This document shows positions 44,666 to 54,915 of a stretch of DNA of 64,000 nt, piece after piece (position 1 is the first letter of the stretch; each line of letters opens with the position of its first letter). Below the pieces are notes generated by a model. The model was not told the DNA's origin, ran no database searches, and was given only the letters and a program-made list of their open reading frames with translations. Location of the stretch: NCBI RefSeq assembly GCF_040270295.1, contig NZ_JBELOE010000228.1, one strand, 5' to 3'. The position numbers were made by a program, and so were the translations under genes. Source of the stretch: Catenovulum sediminis (GTDB lineage: Bacteria > Pseudomonadota > Gammaproteobacteria > Enterobacterales > Alteromonadaceae).

Positions 44666-46969
44666 ATGGAAAATAACACAAACAAACCCAACAAAGCAGG
44701 TGGCTTACCTTCAGTCCAGTCTACCATTAAACACTTGTTAAGAAGCAATCGAACCAAAGAAAACATAAAAAATTTATTGCGGGTGAATCAATCTGATGGC
44801 TTTGACTGTCCTGGATGCGCTTGGGGTGATAATAAAAATGGCACCTTTCAATTTTGTGAAAACGGCGCTAAAGCGGTTGCTTGGGAGTCGACTGATAAAC
44901 GAGTGGACGCTGACTTTTTTGCGCAATACAGTGTCAGCCAGTTAATGAAACAAAGTGATTATTGGCTTGAGTATCAGGGCCGTTTAGCGCAGCCAATGCG
45001 ATATAATAAAAAAACCGATCATTACGAACCGCTAAGCTGGCATGACGCATTCGAAATAATTGCAAATAAACTCAACACGCTTTCACATCCTGATGAAGCT
45101 GAGTTTTACACCTCTGGCAGAGCCAGTAATGAAGCCTCATATTTGTACCAGTTGTTTGGCCGTATCTATGGCACCAATAATTTTCCTGATTGCTCTAATA
45201 TGTGCCACGAAGCCAGTGGCATCGCCCTGACTCAATCGATTGGCGTTGGTAAAGGTACGGTTGTATTGGACGATTTTGACTGTGCAGACAGTATTTTTGT
45301 ATTTGGCCAAAACCCAGGTACAAATCACCCGAGAATGATGAATGCTCTGCGAAAAGCAGCCCGTTCAGGTTGTAAAATCGTCACATTTAATAATTTAAAA
45401 GAAGTCGCACTCGAAAAATTTGCCAGCCCACAAGATCCAAAAGAGTTATTAGCCGCAAGTGCGACAACCATCAGCCACTGTTATTTCACCCCGAAACTAG
45501 GTGGAGATATGGCAGCCGTAAGGGGGATGGTAAAAGCCGTGATAGAGCAGCACAGTGCCTCAATTGATATCGACTTTATTGAACAACACACCAACGGTTT
45601 TGACACATACATTGAATCTGTAAAGCGCACTGACTGGTCAAAAATAGAAATACAGTCTGGTCTGTCAAAGCGACAGATTGAACAAGCTGCACAAGTGTTT
45701 GCATTGAGTAAAAACGTGATCTCCTGTTGGGCCATGGGTCTTACTCAACACAAGCATTCTGTTGATACCATCCGCGAAATCGTAAACCTGCACTTGTTAA
45801 CTGGAAATTTAGGGCGCAAAGGCGCAGGATTATGTCCGGTCCGAGGGCACAGTAATGTGCAAGGCAACCGAACTATGGGAATTAATGAAAAACCCACAGC
45901 AGCCTTTATCGAGCGTTTAGAGCAATATTTTACCATTGAGTTACCCAAACAATCGGGCCATAACGTGCATGCAGCACTAAAAGCACTATATCAAAAACAC
46001 ATTAAAGTACTGATTTGTTTGGGTGGTAATTTAGCAGCAGCCGCGCCAGATTCTGACTTTACATTTAAGGCAATTAAAAATGCAGAGCTCAATGTGCAAA
46101 TTAGCACTAAACTTAACCGCAGCCATTTGTTGGTGAGCGAAGATGCGTTGATCCTGCCTTGCTTTGGCCGCACTGAACTGGATAAACAAAAATCGGGGAT
46201 ACAAAAAATTACAGTTGAAGATACCTTTAGCATGGTGCATGCGTCAACTGGCAAAACAACACCGGTTTCTGAGCAGTGTTTATCAGAAGTAGATATAGTG
46301 GCGCAAATCGCCAGTTACACACTGGGCAACAAAGCCATTGGAACGAGCCCGTATACATGGACTGAGTTGCGAGATGATTATGCCAAAATAAGAACGCTTA
46401 TTAGCCAGACCATTGTTGGTTTTACAGATTTTAATAAAAAAATAGAAACGCCATGCGGCTTTCATTTAACCAATTCGGCAGCGTTATTAACCTGGAATAC
46501 AAACAGCCAAAAAGCAGAATTTAATTGCAGTGACTTACCCACGTCAATACTGTCTGACAACTTATCAGATGCATTAACTTATACAGATAGTACGGTTTTC
46601 ACGCTACAAAGTTTGCGCTCTCACGATCAATACAACACCACCATTTATGGTATGGATGACAGATATCGAGGGATAAAAGGCGAACGAAAAGTAGTGTTTA
46701 TTAATCCAGATGATGCTAAACAACTGAATTTATCCGATGGCGACACAGTAGATATTCAATCAATTTGTAATGATGGTGTGAAGCGGGTTGTAAATGGTTT
46801 TAAAGTGGTATTTTACGAGATACCGCGTGGTAATTTAGCCGCTTATTATCCAGAAACCAACCCATTAGTGGCGATAGACAGTTACGGCGAACAATCATTT
46901 ACGCCTGCGTCAAAATCAATTGCGGTTGTCTTGCAAAAAAGTGCAACGGCTATCGAAGTTGCAACTTGA
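44666..46969 (+). CDS. YdeP-like molybdopterin oxidoreductase (formate dehydrogenase H-like)
   Basis: A 767-residue enzyme with strong resemblance to E. coli YdeP through its whole length: GFDCPGCAWGDNKNG and FCENGAKA (iron-sulfur region), EFYTSGRASNEASYLYQLF, FPDCSNMCHEASG (Cys at the molybdenum position), GHNPGTNHPRM-type FGQNPGTNHPRM, GHSNVQGNRTMGI, LRSHDQYNTTIYGMDDRYRG. No twin-arginine signal, so it is cytoplasmic. YdeP is linked to acid resistance in E. coli; the substrate is not established, and formate is only a possibility. It forms a two-gene unit with fdhD under the divergent LysR regulator. Confidence 0.9.
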   Translation: MENNTNKPNKAGGLPSVQSTIKHLLRSNRTKENIKNLLRVNQSDGFDCPGCAWGDNKNGTFQFCENGAKAVAWESTDKRVDADFFAQYSVSQLMKQSDYWLEYQGRLAQPMRYNKKTDHYEPLSWHDAFEIIANKLNTLSHPDEAEFYTSGRASNEASYLYQLFGRIYGTNNFPDCSNMCHEASGIALTQSIGVGKGTVVLDDFDCADSIFVFGQNPGTNHPRMMNALRKAARSGCKIVTFNNLKEVALEKFASPQDPKELLAASATTISHCYFTPKLGGDMAAVRGMVKAVIEQHSASIDIDFIEQHTNGFDTYIESVKRTDWSKIEIQSGLSKRQIEQAAQVFALSKNVISCWAMGLTQHKHSVDTIREIVNLHLLTGNLGRKGAGLCPVRGHSNVQGNRTMGINEKPTAAFIERLEQYFTIELPKQSGHNVHAALKALYQKHIKVLICLGGNLAAAAPDSDFTFKAIKNAELNVQISTKLNRSHLLVSEDALILPCFGRTELDKQKSGIQKITVEDTFSMVHASTGKTTPVSEQCLSEVDIVAQIASYTLGNKAIGTSPYTWTELRDDYAKIRTLISQTIVGFTDFNKKIETPCGFHLTNSAALLTWNTNSQKAEFNCSDLPTSILSDNLSDALTYTDSTVFTLQSLRSHDQYNTTIYGMDDRYRGIKGERKVVFINPDDAKQLNLSDGDTVDIQSICNDGVKRVVNGFKVVFYEIPRGNLAAYYPETNPLVAIDSYGEQSFTPASKSIAVVLQKSATAIEVAT

Positions 46970-47002
46970 CTTATTCTGATAACTGAATGTTTGAATAGTT
47001 TA

Positions 47003-47040
47003 AGGGCGTGTCGATATTTGCTGTATGATTTTGCAGCGAG
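47003..47040. repeat. Short sequence resembling the left end of the right-edge element
   Basis: Begins AGGGCGTGT and continues with the same T-rich pattern (ATxTTTG, TATxATTTT) as 63864-63899. It may be a truncated copy of that element. The similarity is short and imperfect. Confidence 0.4.
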
Positions 47041-47052
47041 TTGTGCGATATG

Positions 47053-47086
47053 AAAAAAGCCCCGACAATTTAACGTGTCGGGGCTT
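47053..47086 (-). terminator. Intrinsic terminator for the alginate lyase gene
   Basis: Perfect 11-bp stem AAGCCCCGACA / TGTCGGGGCTT (47057-47067 and 47076-47086). On the minus strand it is followed by six T (complement of 47053-47058). It lies 40 bp past the lyase stop. Confidence 0.92.
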
Positions 47087-47125
47087 ACGCGTTTGCTCGT
47101 TATGTATATTTTAATTATGTGTATT

Positions 47126-48868
47126 TTAGTTATGCGTATTTTCTAAAGCATAGAAAGTTGCCTGCACATAATCATTGCTGTTTCCGCTGTTGTTTTGATT
47201 ATATACACCCGCTTTAAAATACATCCAGTCATCTGAATCATCGTAACCGCTGTTGCTCATGTCTACAGTTTCCGTCACGGTTGGTTTTCCGTCACGCATT
47301 ATTTTGACGGTTAACGTATTGCCAGTGACATCGATTTCGTAACTGAATTTTTCGTTTAACGAGATACCATCTGAAGGGTTTGATGCGCTATCACTGCGAG
47401 AGCCAATCATCTCATACCATTGTTCGCTGTTGCCGTTTCCGGGCTCGTGTGCAAAATAAATTGAACCTTTGCTATTATTCGGCAGTTTGCGATAGTACAA
47501 ACGAATCGGTTCATCATTTGCAGCATGAATTTGACCAACAATTACCCGACCTACTTGGCTACTGTTACCTGTTGTCGTGACATAATTTACCGCTAACGTT
47601 GCTTTTAATTTACCATCTACCCCACCAGCAGAATTTTGAGCTGAACTTGGTGCTGAACTAAATACCCAGTTGTTGCCATTTACACCTTGGGTATCAATTG
47701 AAGTGTCGCCGGCACGCAACATTTCTCTCAATTCTGTGCGGGTATAGCTGGTATTGGTTGAGGTTTTATAACCATCTACCGGACATTTAAATACCATTCC
47801 ACCATCTGCCGCCGTATAAAAGTATTCATTGCTTTCATAACCAGCATTCAATTCATCTTCTTTAATGCTATCTGCTGTACCACTGTTATCTTCATCGGTT
47901 GGTACACTTAAATACCAGCGAGATAAGTCAAAATTTTCTGAAGGCGCTTTGTTTGGATCTAAATCAGGATCTTTTGGAATTGGCGTCGTTCCATCGCCAT
48001 ATACTTTAACTTCTGTAATATTTGTCCAGCTTGACCCTGCTGTATTATCAAAGGTTTTGATACGTATTTGTTGAGCTTCGATATCAGTCACATCGTATAC
48101 TTCGATGTCGTTTGTCGTGCCGCTGCTCACATCATCAAAAACTTTAGTCCAGCTTCCACTTGTTCCCGGACGAGCATAAATTTCAAAAGTATGTGAGCGT
48201 GAATCACCTTGGCCCCAAGCAACACCGACTTGAGATACCGGATTGGTTTCATTTAATTCAACTGTCAGGTTTACCGGCGAGCCATTGCCTGCCCAGCGTG
48301 ATGCCCATGCTGTGTTGTCGTCAATGACATTGGTTGCAGGATAACTTCCATGACCGCTGCCATCATCAAATGCCGTGTTGATGGCCAATTCGCCGGTCCC
48401 ATTTTCATCATATAATTCGACTTCTAAGATATCCGTCCACGACGTTCCCGCCGTATTTGAAAAAGTTTTAACCCTTACTTGCTGCGCATCGATATCGATA
48501 ATGTCATATACTTCAATGCCTTCTGTTGACCCTGAGCTTACATCGTCATAAACTTTCGTCCAACTGCCACTCGTTGCAGCGCGAGTCCAAATTTCAAATT
48601 CGTAACTGCGCTCGTCACCTCGTCCCCAAGCAACACCGACCTGAGTAACACGCTGTATTGAATTTAGGTTTAACTGTAAATGAACAGGTGAACCAGACGC
48701 TGCCCAGCGAGAAGACCAATCGGTACTTCCGTCTATTGTATTTGAAGCAGGGTAACTTGAGTGACCGCTTCCCCAATCTTCTGCACTTGAAACATTAAGT
48801 GTGCCTGCAAATGCTGTAGATGTAGCAGCAAGAAGCGCAGATGCACCCAAAAATTTTGCTATTTTCAT
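47126..48868 (-). CDS. PL7 alginate lyase with two discoidin-like (F5/8C) carbohydrate-binding domains
   Basis: A 580-residue secreted lyase. The signal peptide ends STAFAG. Two homologous discoidin/CBM32-like domains of about 125 residues (about 22-155 and 158-292; each with YPA(S/T)N(T/V)IDxxTxWxSRWA and WTDILEVELYD-like ends) precede a linker. The PL7 domain (about 305-575) carries the conserved RTELREML, QIH (in VGQIHAAND) and YFKAGVYNQ motifs. PL7 enzymes cleave alginate by beta-elimination. Alginate is a brown-algal polymer, so this gene widens the diet beyond agar. AAGGA lies before the ATG. The upstream gap contains a 13-bp direct repeat that may be an operator. Confidence 0.92.
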   Translation of the reverse strand: MKIAKFLGASALLAATSTAFAGTLNVSSAEDWGSGHSSYPASNTIDGSTDWSSRWAASGSPVHLQLNLNSIQRVTQVGVAWGRGDERSYEFEIWTRAATSGSWTKVYDDVSSGSTEGIEVYDIIDIDAQQVRVKTFSNTAGTSWTDILEVELYDENGTGELAINTAFDDGSGHGSYPATNVIDDNTAWASRWAGNGSPVNLTVELNETNPVSQVGVAWGQGDSRSHTFEIYARPGTSGSWTKVFDDVSSGTTNDIEVYDVTDIEAQQIRIKTFDNTAGSSWTNITEVKVYGDGTTPIPKDPDLDPNKAPSENFDLSRWYLSVPTDEDNSGTADSIKEDELNAGYESNEYFYTAADGGMVFKCPVDGYKTSTNTSYTRTELREMLRAGDTSIDTQGVNGNNWVFSSAPSSAQNSAGGVDGKLKATLAVNYVTTTGNSSQVGRVIVGQIHAANDEPIRLYYRKLPNNSKGSIYFAHEPGNGNSEQWYEMIGSRSDSASNPSDGISLNEKFSYEIDVTGNTLTVKIMRDGKPTVTETVDMSNSGYDDSDDWMYFKAGVYNQNNSGNSNDYVQATFYALENTHN

Positions 48869-49387
48869 TCTTCATTTCCTTTTTAGTTGTGTGTGTAGTG
48901 TGATTAGCCACCAAAATCGCCAGACAAATTACATGTAAAAACCCTAACAAAGGACTTACACATAGCAATTATATACAGCAATATTGGTAATACATCACAA
49001 TCGAATCCTACAACATAATTACAATGTTTCAACAGCTTTTTTTATAAATTTATATAAAGCAGTTAGTTTAAAAAAGGGAATAGAATTTTAAAACAGCTTA
49101 AGATTCATCCTAACACATTGTTTTAAAAGTATTATAATGAATGAGAATTTAACCAACCCCACTTTATATGTAATATAAATTTAACCAACCTGAATGACAA
49201 CCACACAATTAAATGTAAAACATATTTAACATATCAAAAATTGAGTAAGGAGGTATGAAGACGATATTTTTGAGGAAGGTTATTTCGTTGGGAATAGTAA
49301 AGTAGCCGCTAAAAAAAGCGTCCTTGCTCTCAAGGCTCGATGCTCGAGCACGACTACTAACAAAATCAGAACTTAAAGACGAAGACT
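48869..49387. promoter_or_regulatory. Control region of the alginate lyase, with direct repeats
   Basis: A 519-bp AT-rich gap. Two exact 13-bp direct repeats AATTTAACCAACC lie at 49146-49158 and 49178-49190, 32 bp apart (about three helical turns), which suits a dimeric regulator. A perfect Shine-Dalgarno sequence TAAGGAGGT directly precedes a 16-codon frame at 49255-49305 on the plus strand. No larger gene is visible. Confidence 0.5.
49255..49305 (+). CDS. Possible 16-residue micro-ORF
   Basis: ATG followed by 15 sense codons (MKTIFLRKVISLGIVK) and TAG. TAAGGAGGT abuts the ATG, closer than the normal spacing, so translation may be poor. No plus-strand gene follows for 3 kb. It may be chance. 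Confidence 0.2.
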   Translation: MKTIFLRKVISLGIVK

Positions 49388-50854
49388 TTAAACGTCATAG
49401 GTTGTCGATGATGTATCACCACCTCGACCCGTCCAATTTGTGTGGAAAAATTCACCACGTGCTTTATCTTTGCGCTCATAGGTATGCGCACCAAAATAAT
49501 CACGTTGCGCCTGTAATAAGTTTGCAGGCAAATCAGCTGTACGGTAGCCATCAAAATAGGTCAAGGCAGATGATAAGCAAGGTACAGAGATACCATTAAC
49601 GATTGCTGCAGCAATCACTTCTCGCCAACCTTGTTGTGCTGAAGTAACAACATCTGAGAAATAGTCATCTAACAACAAGTTACGTAGCTCACTATCTTTA
49701 TCAAAAGCAGTTTTTATATTGTCTAAAAATACCGAGCGAATAATGCATCCACCGCGCCACATTAACGCAATTGCACCATAGTTCAGTTTCCACTGATACT
49801 CTTTTGCGGCTTCTCGCATTAACGCAAAGCCTTGCGCGTATGACACAATTTTTGACGCCAACAATGCATCTTTCAGGTTATTTAAAAACGCTTGCTTATC
49901 GCCTTTAAATTCGGCTTTTGGCCCAGAAAGTACTTTTGATGCGTCGACGCGTTCCTCTTTAATGGCTGACAAACATCGAGCAAATACGGCTTCGCCGATC
50001 AGGGTTAAAGGTACACCTAAATGCAAAGCAGTGACCCCAGTCCATTTACCGGTGCCTTTTTGTCCCGCAGTGTCTAATATTTTTTCAACTAAAGCTTCGC
50101 CATTTTCTTTGTAACCGAAGATATCAGCGGTGATCTCAGTTAAATAGCTACTAAGCTCTGTTTTGTTCCATTCGTCAAAAACCGTTTTGATTTCATCAGC
50201 TTCCATACCGAGTAAATCGCGCATTAACAAATATGCTTCGCAGATCAGCTGCATGTCGCCATATTCAATGCCGTTATGAACCATCTTCACAAAATGACCT
50301 GAACCACCGTCACCGACCCAGTCACAGCAAGGTGCAGTCAGCTCGCCCTGTTCATCTTCAACTTTGGCTGAGATTGCCTGAAAAATAGGTTTAACCGATG
50401 GCCATGCTTTTTCATCGCCACCTGGCATAATAGATGGGCCTAATAATGCCCCTTCTTCACCACCTGAAACTCCGGTGCCAATATAGTGTAAACCTAACTT
50501 TGACAATTCAGCTGTTCGACGGTTCGAATCTTCAAACTGACTATTACCACCATCTATAATGATGTCGCCTTTGTCTAAATAAGGCGTTAAGCGAGAGATA
50601 AAATCATCAACAGGCTGGCCTGATTTCACCATTAACATTATTTTTCTGGGTTTTTCTAAAGACTCTACGAGTGCTTGAATTGAATCAGCGCCACGTATTG
50701 TTAAGCCTTTCGCTCGCCCTTCTAAAAACCGTTCCACTTTGTCATAACTGCGATTGAAGGCAGTTACGGTAAATCCTTTACTGGCCATATTTAATATAAG
50801 GTTTTCACCCATTACGGCCAAGCCAACAACGGCTATGTCTGATAGTTGTTTCAT
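49388..50854 (-). CDS. gnd: 6-phosphogluconate dehydrogenase, decarboxylating
   Basis: A 488-residue enzyme of the pentose phosphate pathway, converting 6-phosphogluconate to ribulose 5-phosphate with production of NADPH and CO2. Motifs are VVGLAVMGENLILNMASKG (nucleotide site), GTGVSGGEEGALLGPSIMPGG, VGDGGSGHFVKMVHNGIEYG and the C-terminal RGGDTSSTTYDV. Length is slightly above the usual 468-482. It lies 111 bp downstream of the GH117 gene on the same strand, suggesting co-expression with agar catabolism and supply of NADPH; it could equally be a resident central-metabolism gene. Confidence 0.95.
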   Translation of the reverse strand: MKQLSDIAVVGLAVMGENLILNMASKGFTVTAFNRSYDKVERFLEGRAKGLTIRGADSIQALVESLEKPRKIMLMVKSGQPVDDFISRLTPYLDKGDIIIDGGNSQFEDSNRRTAELSKLGLHYIGTGVSGGEEGALLGPSIMPGGDEKAWPSVKPIFQAISAKVEDEQGELTAPCCDWVGDGGSGHFVKMVHNGIEYGDMQLICEAYLLMRDLLGMEADEIKTVFDEWNKTELSSYLTEITADIFGYKENGEALVEKILDTAGQKGTGKWTGVTALHLGVPLTLIGEAVFARCLSAIKEERVDASKVLSGPKAEFKGDKQAFLNNLKDALLASKIVSYAQGFALMREAAKEYQWKLNYGAIALMWRGGCIIRSVFLDNIKTAFDKDSELRNLLLDDYFSDVVTSAQQGWREVIAAAIVNGISVPCLSSALTYFDGYRTADLPANLLQAQRDYFGAHTYERKDKARGEFFHTNWTGRGGDTSSTTYDV

Positions 50855-50965
50855 GTCTCTCTCTAAGTACTATTAAAATAAATTGTGTTGATTTGTTAGA
50901 TTTAATACCGATTAACTGACAATAAAAGATTGATACAGTTTTTCATCGGTTATTCATTAAATTAT

Positions 50966-52045
50966 TTAGTTTGAGTTTTGGAAAGTACCAGCATCTAATA
51001 TCTGGCGCTTTATTTTATAACGGCAAATATAATTCCAGTTCCAGCTGTCGTCATATTTATGGCACAACCCCCACTGTAATCCAGGTGCTTCAACTTCACT
51101 GCCATCAGGTGTTCTGAAGATACCCAGCGCTTCAGGCGCACCTTTAATATGCGACATAATTTCAAAATTGATCCCATCCGGCGCCCATTGAATGGTATTT
51201 TTTTCTGGACCATCTGTTGTAATTAATGATGCGATACCACCATTAATATGCCAAACAGCGACTTCGTGACCTGAGTTAGAAATAGGATTGTATTCAGACT
51301 TAACATATGGGCCATAAATAGTATCTGCTATCGCGACACCGTGTTTAATTTCACGGCCACCAAAGTTCATGCTTTCTCCCATAGTTTCACCCTTGTAATA
51401 TAGGTAAAACTTGTTGTTGAAATACATTAAACAAGGATCATGCACTTTATGGCTATCGAAACTGCCTTTAGATTTAACATGAAAACGGTTGTCTTCATCA
51501 CCGTCCCATTCACCGTCTTTTGATGGACTTAGGATGGGTTTATCTAGTTTAGTCCAAGGGCCAAACGGTGAATCAGCATGCGCCATCGCAATTTCTTCAT
51601 ATTGACGATTCGTATAAGGGAATTGAACCGTTTGATAAACTAAATAATAGCGTCCTTCGTGCTCAAGCACTTCCGGTGTAAATACTGCTCGGTCATCAAA
51701 ACGACCTGATTCACCGCGTGCAATTGCACAACCTTCTTCTTTCCATGTTACGCCGTCTTTAGAAGTTGCATGCCAAACTTCGGTTAAATCCCACGGAAAC
51801 ACTTTATCTTCTGGGTTTTCAGAGCCAAAACCGACCGTTTCGCCTTCGCCTTTTGTATACCAAACATGATATAAGCCATCCACTTGAATCACGGCCGTTG
51901 GATCACGGCGTATGACACCTTCCTCAAATTCGAAATCACCTTTTAAAGGCTCTACATCAAATTCAATTAACCAATCTGCATTTTTCTGGTCATAACCACG
52001 CTCGATAGCTCGTTTACTGGCAAGACTTAACTTTTTAACGGACAT
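50966..52045 (-). CDS. GH117 alpha-1,3-neoagarobiose hydrolase
   Basis: A 359-residue five-bladed beta-propeller glycosidase. Recognisable stretches are RRDPTAVIQVDGLYHVWYTK (with the conserved Asp), FDDRAVFTPEVLEHEGRYYL, KVHDPCLMYFNNKFYLYYKG, SGHEVAVWHINGGIASL and APGLQWGLCHKYDDSWNWNY. GH117 removes 3,6-anhydro-L-galactose from the non-reducing end of neoagarobiose and short neoagaro-oligosaccharides. There is no signal peptide, so it works in the cytoplasm and its disaccharide substrate must be imported intact. It is divergent from the GH50 at 52476 with two palindromes between. Strong ribosome site GAGGAG. Confidence 0.93.
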   Translation of the reverse strand: MSVKKLSLASKRAIERGYDQKNADWLIEFDVEPLKGDFEFEEGVIRRDPTAVIQVDGLYHVWYTKGEGETVGFGSENPEDKVFPWDLTEVWHATSKDGVTWKEEGCAIARGESGRFDDRAVFTPEVLEHEGRYYLVYQTVQFPYTNRQYEEIAMAHADSPFGPWTKLDKPILSPSKDGEWDGDEDNRFHVKSKGSFDSHKVHDPCLMYFNNKFYLYYKGETMGESMNFGGREIKHGVAIADTIYGPYVKSEYNPISNSGHEVAVWHINGGIASLITTDGPEKNTIQWAPDGINFEIMSHIKGAPEALGIFRTPDGSEVEAPGLQWGLCHKYDDSWNWNYICRYKIKRQILDAGTFQNSN

Positions 52046-52475
52046 AACTGCTCCTCACTTCAATACTTGCAAAGAAGATAGTGCCAGACACCACGTAATA
52101 ACTTGTTAAATCGGGTTCTAGGTCTACACTATTATTTAGCCAATTAATGATTAACTTCTGTCTATTGGTTTGACGTTGTTAACAACAAAAACAGACTGAC
52201 TTTATACTATAATAAGCAGTATACATCAAAAATGGTATACTGTTAACAATAAAAACAAACTACATCACTTTGAAAATACATGTTTTATAATGCATCTATA
52301 TGATTTTGCGCTAAAAACATGGGTGTTTATTGATTTTACATAGGTCCTTGTCAAGTAAAAAATATCAATGCATTTGAAAAAAATAGCCTTAATTTCTTTA
52401 CTTATCGCAAAACATTTTGTTAACTATTAACAGTAGTTTAATTATATGTCTTAACTTGAGCCAAAAGGTGAACAG
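52046..52475. promoter_or_regulatory. Divergent control region of GH117 and GH50 paralogue 3, two palindromes
   Basis: GTTGTTAACAAC at 52175-52186 (perfect palindrome) and ACTGTTAACAAT at 52239-52250, 64 bp apart (close to six helical turns). A further half-like TTGTTAAC lies near 52417, close to the GH50 start. Paired spacing suggests cooperative binding controlling both genes. No gene is visible. Confidence 0.6.
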
Positions 52476-54884
52476 ATGAAAGGTGCAAATCACAACTCCA
52501 TAAAACTTGGGCATGTGATCAAAATGTCAGGTCTAGTCGCTGCAACTGCAGCCCTCTTAGCCTGCCAAACAAATGAATCCAGCAAAGAAGTTATTTCGCA
52601 AGAAATGCAAGAGCAGCCAGTTATCTTTGGATTTGAAGGGACATCAATACCTGTAGAAGTAAAAACAGCCAACGCTGACGTTGAGCTGGTTACAGACTCT
52701 GTAACTGAAGGCAATCAAGCTTTACGAGTCAAATTCAATTCTAAGCAACATGAGTGGACATCAATCGATTTCGTACCACAAACACCGTGGGACTGGAGTG
52801 ATTACGATAGTTTTAGTATTGCTTTTGATATTGCAAACCAAGGGCAGTACTCAACTCAATTATTTTTAAATGTGTTTGACAAAAATGGCCAAGTTTATAC
52901 CCGCAGTGTAAATGTACCTGTAGGTGAGTCTAAAACTTACTACTCTAAACTTGCGGGTCATGATTTAGGCCACCCTAAAAACTCTGCTGATGAAAAAGTT
53001 GAATTAAACCTAAGCTCAGGTTTGCGTTCTAACCCTGCAACTTGGGATACCGACGACGTTCAGTTTATCTGGATGTGGGGCAATAAAAATCTTGATACTA
53101 AAGGCATCACTAAAATCTCATTAAGTGTGCAATACAATTTGCATGATAAAGAAGTCACATTAGATAACATTCGTCTAATGCCGCATCCTAAAATGAATCC
53201 GGATTATCTGGAAAATATCGTCGATAAATTTGGTCAACCAACTCGATTAGAATATGAAGAAAAAATTCACTCTGAAAAAGAGCTATTGGCAGCGCGCGAT
53301 GCAGAGCTTAAACGCTTAAAAGGCGGTGAACAGCTATCTGATCGCTCAAAATTCAGTGGTTGGAAAAACGGTCCTAAACTTGAAGCGACCGGTTATTTCC
53401 GCACCGAAAAAGTAGGTGACAAATGGTCTTTGGTTGATCCTGAAGGGTATTTATACTTCACTACCGGTATCGATAATATTCGTATGTCTAATGCGACAAC
53501 CTTAACGGGTTATGATTTTGATCAAGATGCAATCAATCGCCGCACGTCAAATGAAGTGACACCTGAAGATTCTCAAGGCTTAAATCCACCACCACCACAT
53601 GCCATCCCGACACGTCATTTAGTCTCTGAAACACGTGCCAATATGTTTGAGTGGTTACCTGATTACGATCATCCGCTTGCCAGTAGTTATGGTTATCGCC
53701 GTGCTGCACACTCAGGTCCACTGGCTAAAGGTGAAGTATTCAGTTTCTATATGGCAAATCTTGAGCGCAAATACGGTGAAACAACACCTTATTCTTACTT
53801 GGAAGACTGGTCTAAGGTCACTGTAGATCGTATGTTAAGTTGGGGCTTTACCTCGTTCGGTAACTGGGTTGACCCAATGTATTACGATAACGACCGTATA
53901 CCTTATTTTGCAAACGGTTGGATTATCGGTGACTTTAAAAAAGTTTCTAGTGGTAATGACTTCTGGGGCGGCTTACCTGATGTGTTCGACCCGCTATTTG
54001 AAAAACGCGCTGAAATAACCATTAAACAAGTGGCTAAAGAAGTCAATGGTAGCCCTTGGTGTGTAGGTGTCTTTATCGACAATGAAAAAAGCTGGGGACG
54101 ACCAGAATCTAAGCAATCTGAGTTAGGTATAGTGATTCATACCTTAACGCGTGATGGCGCAGAATCACCCACTAAAAATATGTTTACTGAGAAGATGAAA
54201 GCGAAATATAAGCAAATCAGTAAATTGAACCAAGCATGGAATACCAATGTAGCGTCGTGGGATGCCTTCCAAAAAGGTCAAATTGATAGCAAAATCGATG
54301 TTAATAATAAGGTGCAAATTGCAGACTATGAGCACCTGTTATTTGAATATGCCAGCGAGTACTTCCGCATTGTCGATGGCATGTTAAACAAGTATATGCC
54401 TAACCACATGTACATGGGTGTACGATTTGCAGACTGGGGTATGCCTAAGCCAGTGGTTGATGCTGCGGCTAAGTATGTTGATGTTGTCAGCTTCAACTTA
54501 TACAAAGAAGGTTTAACCAAAAACAAATGGAAGTTCTTAGAAGAATTAGATATGCCAACCGTTATTGGTGAATTCCACATGGGTACCACGGCTTCTGGCT
54601 TCTTCCACCCAGGTTTGGTGCATGCTGCCAATCAAGAAGACAGAGCACGTATGTACAAAGACTACATGCATTCAATTATCGATAATGATTACTTTATCGG
54701 TGCGCATTGGTTCCAGTATCTAGACTCGCCGATTACCGGTCGTGCGTATGACGGTGAAAACTATAACGTGGGTTTTGTTTCTGTCACAGACATTCCGTAC
54801 AACGCTATGGTTAAAGCTGCTCGTGAGCTGCATGAAGAGTTGTACGAGCGCAGGTATGGTCATCTCAAACAAGAAGATAAATAG
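52476..54884 (+). CDS. GH50 beta-agarase, lipoprotein (paralogue 3)
   Basis: An 802-residue GH50 enzyme, closest in the window to paralogue 2. The lipobox is AALLAC (Cys30), with a longer N-region than the others. The CBM-like sandwich spans about 50-240 (PWDWSDYDSFSIAFDI). The TIM barrel has acid/base Glu537 in FIDNEKSWG and nucleophile Glu699 in IGEFHMG. It is divergent from the GH117 gene, so exo-type release of neoagarobiose and its hydrolysis are under one control region. AAAGGTGA lies before the ATG, and a terminator follows at 54916. Confidence 0.93.
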   Translation: MKGANHNSIKLGHVIKMSGLVAATAALLACQTNESSKEVISQEMQEQPVIFGFEGTSIPVEVKTANADVELVTDSVTEGNQALRVKFNSKQHEWTSIDFVPQTPWDWSDYDSFSIAFDIANQGQYSTQLFLNVFDKNGQVYTRSVNVPVGESKTYYSKLAGHDLGHPKNSADEKVELNLSSGLRSNPATWDTDDVQFIWMWGNKNLDTKGITKISLSVQYNLHDKEVTLDNIRLMPHPKMNPDYLENIVDKFGQPTRLEYEEKIHSEKELLAARDAELKRLKGGEQLSDRSKFSGWKNGPKLEATGYFRTEKVGDKWSLVDPEGYLYFTTGIDNIRMSNATTLTGYDFDQDAINRRTSNEVTPEDSQGLNPPPPHAIPTRHLVSETRANMFEWLPDYDHPLASSYGYRRAAHSGPLAKGEVFSFYMANLERKYGETTPYSYLEDWSKVTVDRMLSWGFTSFGNWVDPMYYDNDRIPYFANGWIIGDFKKVSSGNDFWGGLPDVFDPLFEKRAEITIKQVAKEVNGSPWCVGVFIDNEKSWGRPESKQSELGIVIHTLTRDGAESPTKNMFTEKMKAKYKQISKLNQAWNTNVASWDAFQKGQIDSKIDVNNKVQIADYEHLLFEYASEYFRIVDGMLNKYMPNHMYMGVRFADWGMPKPVVDAAAKYVDVVSFNLYKEGLTKNKWKFLEELDMPTVIGEFHMGTTASGFFHPGLVHAANQEDRARMYKDYMHSIIDNDYFIGAHWFQYLDSPITGRAYDGENYNVGFVSVTDIPYNAMVKAARELHEELYERRYGHLKQEDK

Positions 54885-54915
54885 CCCTGTATTTAGCTTG
54901 TAACACCCTCTCCCC

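Noticed and set aside
49388..50854. 6-phosphogluconate dehydrogenase as a novel PUL enzyme
   Set aside because: The sequence is a standard Gnd; its position after GH117 is worth noting but needs no new function.
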